Assembly (NCBI GenBank): GCA_903840375.1
Contig: CAIMFR010000040.1
Location: forward strand, 1 to 10,144
Length of the DNA stretch: 10,144 bases
DNA from: Candidatus Adlerbacteria bacterium
GTDB lineage: Bacteria > Patescibacteriota > Minisyncoccia > Phycocordibacterales > SBAW01
Direction of reading: 5' to 3'
Of this stretch, positions 6,367-10,144 are shown in pieces (the stretch's first letter is position 1; each line of letters opens with the position of its first letter). Below the pieces are notes generated by a model that saw nothing but the letters and a program-made list of their open reading frames with translations, was not told where the DNA came from and searched no databases. The position numbers and the translations under genes were made by a program.

Positions 6367-6390
6367 TTTATCCAATAATTATTTATTTTT

Positions 6391-7365
6391 ATGATGGAAT
6401 ATTCAATCACACTTCCGAGTAAGCCACGAGTCATCTCCGAAGTTGACAACGAGGGTACGTACGAGATAGACGGGTTCTACCCTGGCTATGGTCACACGCT
6501 TGGCAACAGTCTGCGCCGCACCATTCTCTCCTCACTCACCGGAGCGGCTATCACCAGTGTCAAGATAGACGGTGTCGGTCATGAGTTTTCCACCATGGAC
6601 GGTGTTCGTGAAGATGTCGTCACAATTCTTCTTAACCTCAAGAAACTTCGTTTCGAGCTTCTCACTTCGGAGCCGCAGACAGTCACTCTCTCGGCAAAAG
6701 GCCCGAAGAAGATCTCCGGCGCAGATCTAAAGCTGCCGGGACAGGTTCGTTTGCTCAACCCGAATGCTTACATTTGCGAATTGACCGACAAGAGTAATGG
6801 CATAGAGGCAGAGTTCCACATCGAGCGTGGTCTCGGCTATGTTCCGCGCGAAGTGCTCAAGAAAGAGCGTGTCGATGTTGGTGAGATCTCCGTCGATGCC
6901 ATCTTCTCACCGATTCGCCGAGTGAACTACGAAGTAGAGAACATGCGCGTCGGCGATAGAACAGACTACAATCGTTTGCGCATCACCATTGAGACAGACG
7001 GAACACTGGCACCGCGCGCGGCGCTTGAGCAATCTATCGAGATAATGATCACACAGCTCAAGGCCATTGTCGGCTTCCGCGAGGAAGAGCTGCCGGAAGT
7101 TTCCGCACCTGCAACAGCCGTTTCCGCACCAGTCGAGGTGTCGGCAGACGGAGCAGATGGTGCGTCAGAGATCTTGAAGACTCGCATCGACGATCTCGAC
7201 CTTTCATCGCGCACCATTGCATCTCTTACAAAGGCGAACATTCGCACGGTCGGAGGTATCGCACGAAAGAAAGAGAGCGACCTATCAGAGATAGAAGGGC
7301 TCGGTCCGAAAGCTATCCAGGAGATCAAGCGTGCGCTTGCGAATACCGGCATCTTCCTTAAATAA
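6391..7365 (+). CDS. rpoA: DNA-directed RNA polymerase subunit alpha
   Basis: The dimerising scaffold of RNA polymerase. The 324 residues hold the N-terminal assembly domain (about 15-232), with GYGHTLGNSLRRTILSSL (32-49) and GLGYVPRE. An Ala/Val/Glu-rich linker (about 233-262) follows, then the C-terminal domain (263-324) with two helix-hairpin-helix parts: LDLSSRTIASLTKANIRTVGGI and IEGLGPKAIQEIKRAL. In that domain R274, G305, K307 and E311 align with E. coli R265, G296, K298 and E302 used for UP-element contact. Residues A277 and S278 stand in place of N268 and C269, and A308 in place of S299. The start is ATG 6391 or 6394. The spacer from rpsD is A/T-rich with a 10-bp palindrome (6374-6383) and no ribosome binding site. 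rplQ follows after eight bases. Confidence 0.97.
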   Translation: MMEYSITLPSKPRVISEVDNEGTYEIDGFYPGYGHTLGNSLRRTILSSLTGAAITSVKIDGVGHEFSTMDGVREDVVTILLNLKKLRFELLTSEPQTVTLSAKGPKKISGADLKLPGQVRLLNPNAYICELTDKSNGIEAEFHIERGLGYVPREVLKKERVDVGEISVDAIFSPIRRVNYEVENMRVGDRTDYNRLRITIETDGTLAPRAALEQSIEIMITQLKAIVGFREEELPEVSAPATAVSAPVEVSADGADGASEILKTRIDDLDLSSRTIASLTKANIRTVGGIARKKESDLSEIEGLGPKAIQEIKRALANTGIFLK

Positions 7366-7373
7366 AAAATACC

Positions 7374-7721
7374 ATGCGCCACGGAAATATAAACAGAAAA
7401 TTCGGTCGTGAGACAGGTCAGCGCCATGCGTTGCTCTCGTCGCTCGCTCGCTCGCTGGTGCTCAAGACCCGCATCACCACAACGGAGGCACGCGCGAAAG
7501 AAATTCGTCCGCTCGTCGAAAAGTTGATAACGCGCGGCAAGAAAGATACACTGGCAAGCCGCCGTATGCTTATCAAAGCACTCGGTGATGCTCGTATCGC
7601 GAACAAGCTTATCAAGATGGCCGCGGGGTACACAGAGCGAGCAGGCGGCTATATTCGCATTACCAAGATGGAGCCTCGCAGGAGTGACGCGTCGCCTATG
7701 GCAGTAATAGAATTTGTATAA
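7374..7721 (+). CDS. rplQ: 50S ribosomal protein bL17
   Basis: A large-subunit protein near the exit tunnel. The 115 residues show the full family pattern: MRHGNINRKFGRETGQRHALLSSLARSL-type start, TRITTTEARAKEIRPLVEKLIT, then GYTERAGGYIRITKMEPRRSDASPMAVIEFV at the end. Length is normal. rpoA-rplQ adjacency is standard in bacteria, and the start ATG lies eight bases after the rpoA stop without a Shine-Dalgarno. The next gene, rplM, begins six bases later. Confidence 0.97.
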   Translation: MRHGNINRKFGRETGQRHALLSSLARSLVLKTRITTTEARAKEIRPLVEKLITRGKKDTLASRRMLIKALGDARIANKLIKMAAGYTERAGGYIRITKMEPRRSDASPMAVIEFV

Positions 7722-7727
7722 AAATAT

Positions 7728-8069
7728 ATGATCACCATTGATGCAAAAAATAAGATGCTCGGACGTGTCGCAAGTGCTGCTGCGAAGGCTTTGCTCGGCA
7801 AACATTCTGCAGACTTCGCGAAGAATGTCGTCGCAACAGGTGGTGTTACCATAACCAACGCGTCACATATCAAGATCTCCGGCACAAAGAAACAGGATAA
7901 AGAATATCTTCGCTACTCCGGCTACCCGGGTGGGCAGAAAATCGAAACATATGCTATGCTCACTGCACGCAAGGGTGAGACGGAAGTAATACGCAAGGCA
8001 GTGCTCGGCATGCTCCCGAAGAATCGTTTGCAAGCGGAACGCATAAAGATGCTCACGATAGAAAAATAA
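7728..8069 (+). CDS. rplM: 50S ribosomal protein uL13, shortened at both ends
   Basis: An early-assembling 23S rRNA-binding protein. The 113 residues keep the core: MITIDAKNKMLGRVASAAAK, LLGKHSADF, VTITNASHIKISGTKKQDKEYLRYSGYPGG, and GMLPKNRLQAERIKML. Compared with the usual about 142 residues, roughly 15 are missing before the first strand and about 12 after the KMLPKN-type helix region. An upstream start is impossible: the in-frame codon at 7719-7721 is TAA, which is also the rplQ stop. TATAAA at 7717-7722 ends five bases before the ATG and may be a weak internal -10. It precedes rpsI, the conserved L13-S9 pair. Confidence 0.95.
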   Translation: MITIDAKNKMLGRVASAAAKALLGKHSADFAKNVVATGGVTITNASHIKISGTKKQDKEYLRYSGYPGGQKIETYAMLTARKGETEVIRKAVLGMLPKNRLQAERIKMLTIEK

Positions 8070-8075
8070 TCATCT

Positions 8076-8492
8076 ATGGCAATCACGAAAACAAAAACTG
8101 AAGGGCGGTACATCGAGACGGTAGGTCGTCGCAAGACAGCTATTGCGCGCGCGCGTTTGACGCCGGCGACTCGTATGTCTGTTACTATAAATGGAAAGGA
8201 GGTCAACGACTATTTCCCGACAGAGCCGCTCCGTGTTACAGCGCTCCAGCCTTTTCTTAAAGTCGCTCCGACATTGATGTTTACCGTTACTGCGGTTGTA
8301 AGCGGCGGAGGTATCGCAGGACAAGCCGATGCAATACGTCATGCAATATCGCGCGCATTGGTTGAGTTCGACCCCGAACTCCGCACGGCACTCAAGAAAG
8401 AAGGGTATCTCAAACGCGATCCGCGAGCGAAAGAACGCCGCAAGCCTGGTTTCGTCAAAGCCCGCAAGCGCAAGCAGTGGAGCAAACGCTAA
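8076..8492 (+). CDS. rpsI: 30S ribosomal protein uS9
   Basis: A small-subunit head protein whose basic C-terminal tail reaches the P-site tRNA. The 138 residues contain ETVGRRKTAIARARL, the motif VSGGGIAGQADAIRHAISRAL, and a Lys/Arg-rich end with KPGFVKARKRKQWSKR; the terminal SKR is the conserved tRNA-contacting tail. The first dozen residues are an extra extension. The start ATG lies six bases after rplM. An AAAGGAGGT sequence occurs inside the gene near 8196-8204 and encodes GKEV; it is not before a gene. This is the last gene of the operon; a hairpin terminator follows directly. Confidence 0.97.
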   Translation: MAITKTKTEGRYIETVGRRKTAIARARLTPATRMSVTINGKEVNDYFPTEPLRVTALQPFLKVAPTLMFTVTAVVSGGGIAGQADAIRHAISRALVEFDPELRTALKKEGYLKRDPRAKERRKPGFVKARKRKQWSKR

Positions 8493-8495
8493 TAT

Positions 8496-8540
8496 AAAAA
8501 ACGGCCGCGATCTGAAAATCAGACGCGGTCGTTGTCGTTT
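8496..8540. terminator. Hairpin terminator shared by convergent rpsI and nucleotidyltransferase genes
   Basis: Bases 8500-8515 pair with 8519-8533 in a 15-bp stem with one G:U pair, one bulged A (8510) and a three-base AAA loop. Read on the minus strand the stem is followed by six T residues (complement of 8496-8501, the first two in the stem), a canonical intrinsic terminator for the gene ending at 8553. On the plus strand the tail is GTTGTCGTTT, less perfect but still U-rich, so it probably also ends the ribosomal operon. Confidence 0.85.
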
Positions 8541-8552
8541 CCGGCATTCGTT

Positions 8553-9329
8553 CTAGAAATTGCAGCCTAGATGTCTGTATTTTTGCTGAATACGCAGCAG
8601 CTCGACGCGTTCTTCTGCTTCGCGCAGCGCATCCGGTGTCCCACAGTCGATGTAGTCGCCTTGGTTGATGCGTGTGAAGGTGAGACTTCCTTTACTTGCG
8701 TACCACTGGTTGATCTCGGTCATGCCGATTTCGCATCCGGGTGGTGTCTTCCGCTTTATCTGGTCGATGACGCTGAACACGCTCGGCGGGAAAATGAATG
8801 CGCCGGCTTGCACGAGTGTGCTGACCAATTGCTTTGGCTTTTCCACAAGTTCGAGTACACGTTCACCCTCGACCCTCGCTTGTGCATATTTCGAGGGGTC
8901 GTCAGCGCCGCCCGGTGGCAGATTCATGAGGAGCATGTGCGGTCCGCGGTGCTCCATAAGGCCGAGAGGTGAGAAGAAGATTCCATCGCCGAACAATACG
9001 ACGATGTCACCATTATCACGTTCGCACCACTCGCTCGCCTCTGCGAGAGAATACCCCGGACCTCCGACAACATTATTCTTGTCATAGAAGTATTGCACTT
9101 TGCACTTGAGGTCTTGACCATCACCGACAACCTCTTCAACCTGATGACCGTATGGTCCATTGAGGCAGATCGCTATGTCGGTAATTCCCTCACAGACAAG
9201 TCGTACGATGGGATACTCGATCATCGGTCTTCCGGCTATCAGCAACGTGTGCTTATTGCGTGTATTGGTCAGCGGGCGTAGTCGCGTCCCGAGACCTCCG
9301 CCAAGAATGACACCCTTCATCTTCTTCAC
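8553..9329 (-). CDS. Sugar-1-phosphate nucleotidyltransferase (RmlA/GlmU-N-like)
   Basis: Probably joins a nucleoside triphosphate and a sugar 1-phosphate to make an NDP-sugar for surface glycans. About 258 residues with a Rossmann-like nucleotidyltransferase fold: the nucleotide loop GGGLGTRLRPLT (about 10-21) followed by the substrate-contacting K26 in NKHTLLIAGRPMIEY; FGDGIFF (113-119) with the metal-binding Asp; VEKPKQ (162-167); AGAFIF; and GDYIDCGTPDAL (about 224-235) with the second metal Asp. The best-known pattern reads GDN and LPV, here GDG and LLI. The exact nucleotide and sugar cannot be read from sequence; dTTP/glucose-1-P is the closest guess. Starts are ambiguous: GTG 9332, GTG 9329 and ATG 9320 are in frame. 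AGAGGAG on the minus strand (9342-9336) is best spaced, six bases, for GTG 9329. It follows the HIT gene and is probably co-transcribed. Confidence 0.92.
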   Translation of the reverse strand: MKKMKGVILGGGLGTRLRPLTNTRNKHTLLIAGRPMIEYPIVRLVCEGITDIAICLNGPYGHQVEEVVGDGQDLKCKVQYFYDKNNVVGGPGYSLAEASEWCERDNGDIVVLFGDGIFFSPLGLMEHRGPHMLLMNLPPGGADDPSKYAQARVEGERVLELVEKPKQLVSTLVQAGAFIFPPSVFSVIDQIKRKTPPGCEIGMTEINQWYASKGSLTFTRINQGDYIDCGTPDALREAEERVELLRIQQKYRHLGCNF

Positions 9330-9335
9330 CACAAT

Positions 9336-9342
9336 CTCCTCT
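9336..9342 (-). promoter_or_regulatory. Shine-Dalgarno sequence of the nucleotidyltransferase gene
   Basis: AGAGGAG on the minus strand is the only clear ribosome binding site placed before a gene in this window. It is 3 bases from GTG 9332, 6 from GTG 9329 and 15 from ATG 9320, which favours GTG 9329. Confidence 0.5.
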
Positions 9343-9365
9343 TTTTGTTACAGTCCAACTTTAGA

Positions 9366-9941
9366 TTATTGCGCGGTCGTATATTTTGCAAGTTCTGACA
9401 GGTCGATGACCTTGGCAAGCGCCTCGATAAGTTTCTCTCGCACGAGCGTCACCTTCACCGGCAGCATGATTATTTTTTCTTCGTCCTCCTCAAACGCTTC
9501 GAAGTAGCCGAGTTTTTGCATGCCTCTGTATGTATCGGTCGGCAGGGCAAGCACGACGTGCGTATGCAGGTGCGGAAGCGACATACGCGAACCCTTACCG
9601 TATTGCAAGAAGGTTTCTATGCCCGCATCCGGATAAAGCTTTTGCAATGTGTCGGCGGCGAAGCGGATCATCTCGTGATGAGAAATTATTTCATCGCGCG
9701 ACATGTCGTGTATCGACGAGATATGCCGTTTGGGAACTACCAACGTGTGTCCGTCGCTGTATGGATATTTATTTATCACCCAGCGTGAGAATTCATTTTC
9801 TACAGGCTCGCCGTTTTGTGATCGAATCGCTTGCGACTCCATATCACTTTCAGCGCAAAAAGGACATGAAGTGATAAGACCGTCTTTCACCATCTTGTGA
9901 TATTCCTTGCGAAAAGGGCTGAAGCCATAGGTAATCTCCAT
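9366..9941 (-). CDS. HIT-domain nucleotide hydrolase/transferase
   Basis: A member of the histidine triad superfamily, acting on nucleoside monophosphate linkages such as dinucleoside polyphosphates or AMP-conjugates in the cytoplasm; the exact substrate cannot be told. From ATG 9941 it has 191 residues. CPFC (26-29) is a zinc-binding pair, GHTLVVPKRH (64-73) is the conserved strand region, QYGKGSR (113-119) the loop before the active site, and HLHTHVV (124-130) the HIT triad with H126 as the expected nucleophile. A C-terminal part of about 50 residues goes beyond the minimal HIT fold. An in-frame TTG at 9980 would add 13 residues but lies upstream of the predicted -10 box, so ATG 9941 is preferred. 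It is the first gene of a two-gene minus-strand unit; the nucleotidyltransferase follows after about 35 bases. Confidence 0.93.
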   Translation of the reverse strand: MEITYGFSPFRKEYHKMVKDGLITSCPFCAESDMESQAIRSQNGEPVENEFSRWVINKYPYSDGHTLVVPKRHISSIHDMSRDEIISHHEMIRFAADTLQKLYPDAGIETFLQYGKGSRMSLPHLHTHVVLALPTDTYRGMQKLGYFEAFEEDEEKIIMLPVKVTLVREKLIEALAKVIDLSELAKYTTAQ

Positions 9942-9950
9942 ATGCGTTTC

Positions 9951-9980
9951 ATCATACAATAAATATGAAGTCTGCGACAA
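9951..9980 (-). promoter_or_regulatory. Promoter of the HIT gene
   Basis: On the minus strand TTGTCG (9980-9975), an 18-bp spacer and TATGAT (9956-9951). Nine bases separate the -10 box from the ATG at 9941, so the transcript would carry a leader of about two bases. Divergent from the promoter of the next gene. Confidence 0.5.
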
Positions 9981-10008
9981 AGCAGGTCAACAAAAAGTCA
10001 CATGTTTC

Positions 10009-10026
10009 ATTCTGTCAACTTTGACG
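10009..10026. repeat. Small inverted repeat over the -35 box of the rightward gene
   Basis: GTCAA and TTGAC are arranged as an inverted repeat with a two-base centre at about 10014-10025, overlapping the TTGACG -35 box. A further GTCAAC copy lies about 27 bases upstream, near 9987. Such short repeats may be chance, but their place over a promoter is suitable for an operator. It is not the CIRCE element of HrcA. Confidence 0.25.
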
Positions 10027-10048
10027 CCGGGGATTTTTTGTATACAAT
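10021..10048 (+). promoter_or_regulatory. Promoter of the probable grpE gene
   Basis: TTGACG (-35, 10021-10026), a 16-bp spacer that includes a T-run, and TACAAT (-10, 10043-10048). The ATG at 10058 follows nine bases after the -10 box, so the leader would be about two bases or none. Confidence 0.55.
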
Positions 10049-10057
10049 GCATACATC

Positions 10058-10144
10058 ATGGCAGAAACTGATGATGTTATTGAAGAAATAGTCGAGGACG
10101 ACGAGGAATCACAAGGTCCTGCGGCAATCAAGAAGTTGCGGGAA
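10058..10144 (+). CDS. grpE: Probable GrpE nucleotide exchange factor, N-terminal fragment
   Basis: Only 29 codons are inside the window. The peptide starts MAETDDVIEEIVEDDEES, an acidic unstructured tail, and goes on to AAIKKLRE, the start of a basic-acidic helix. This is the usual beginning of GrpE, the DnaK nucleotide exchange factor, and in Parcubacteria the helix begins with KKLREKL in my memory of the family. No core domain is visible, so other proteins with acidic tails remain possible. No Shine-Dalgarno is present; a promoter with near-leaderless geometry lies directly upstream and is divergent from the HIT gene. Confidence 0.6.
   Translation, partial: MAETDDVIEEIVEDDEESQGPAAIKKLRE

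Noticed and set aside
6374..6383. 10-bp palindrome AATAATTATT before rpoA
   Set aside because: A/T-only palindromes of this length are common by chance in A/T-rich spacers; no second copy or overlapping promoter was seen.
6966..7805. 279-codon minus-strand frame over rpoA, rplQ and rplM
   Set aside because: Antisense to three certain genes; open only because of the codon bias of those genes.
8571..9087. Two overlapping plus-strand frames opposite the nucleotidyltransferase
   Set aside because: The minus-strand gene has full family motifs; the plus-strand products do not, and they sit after the terminator with no promoter.
9942..9980. TTG start extending the HIT protein by 13 residues
   Set aside because: The extension overlaps the predicted -10 and -35 boxes of the gene; ATG 9941 fits the promoter.
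1..10144. CRISPR array, insertion sequence, tRNA or rRNA genes
   Set aside because: No regularly spaced repeats, transposase motifs, terminal inverted repeats or cloverleaf-like sequences were found by reading both strands.

Overview
The window looks like a piece of chromosome from a Patescibacteria/CPR bacterium of the Parcubacteria type; a Kaiserbacteria-like member would fit, but I infer this from memory of the families and cannot confirm it without a search. The reasons are: a compact gene layout, trimmed versions of normally larger proteins (an alanyl-tRNA synthetase of 640 residues, a uL13 of 113 residues), two proteins resembling hypothetical families I associate with Parcubacteria (an actin-fold PilM-like protein and a membrane-anchored Baseplate-J-like protein), and almost no Shine-Dalgarno sequences.

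Layout, left to right: (1) bases 1-141, the C-terminal end of a probable surface protein with an Ig-like fold; (2) alaS, 181-2103; (3) a two-gene pair, 2151-3104 (degenerate actin-like/PilM-like protein) and 3131-4408 (single-pass membrane protein with a large extracytoplasmic beta-rich region); (4) a long ribosomal/transcription operon on the plus strand, infA-rpmJ-rpsM-rpsK-rpsD-rpoA-rplQ-rplM-rpsI, 4448-8492, equivalent to the end of the spc operon, the alpha operon and the L13/S9 operon of other bacteria joined together; (5) a strong hairpin terminator between the convergent units; (6) a minus-strand pair, HIT-domain hydrolase followed by a sugar-nucleotidyltransferase, 9941 down to 8553; (7) a divergent promoter region and the first 29 codons of a probable grpE running off the right edge.

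The ribosomal block supplies translation initiation (IF1), small and large ribosomal subunit proteins and the RNA polymerase alpha subunit. A consensus promoter (TTGACC, 17-bp spacer, extended -10) overlaps the stop codon of the preceding gene and drives infA. A second consensus promoter sits in the 128-bp gap before rpsK, and the predicted transcript from it would begin at a tandem array of seven-base repeats.

Across the window, predicted -10 boxes lie about 6-9 bases before the start codon of alaS, both genes of the pair, the HIT gene and grpE. This implies leaderless or nearly leaderless mRNAs, and it was used to choose between alternative starts. The most interesting items are the actin-like/membrane pair, the heptamer array before rpsK, the leaderless pattern, and substitutions in normally conserved residues of AlaRS and the RNA polymerase alpha C-terminal domain. 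No mobile element, CRISPR array, tRNA or rRNA was seen. No gene-free stretch exceeds 300 bases.
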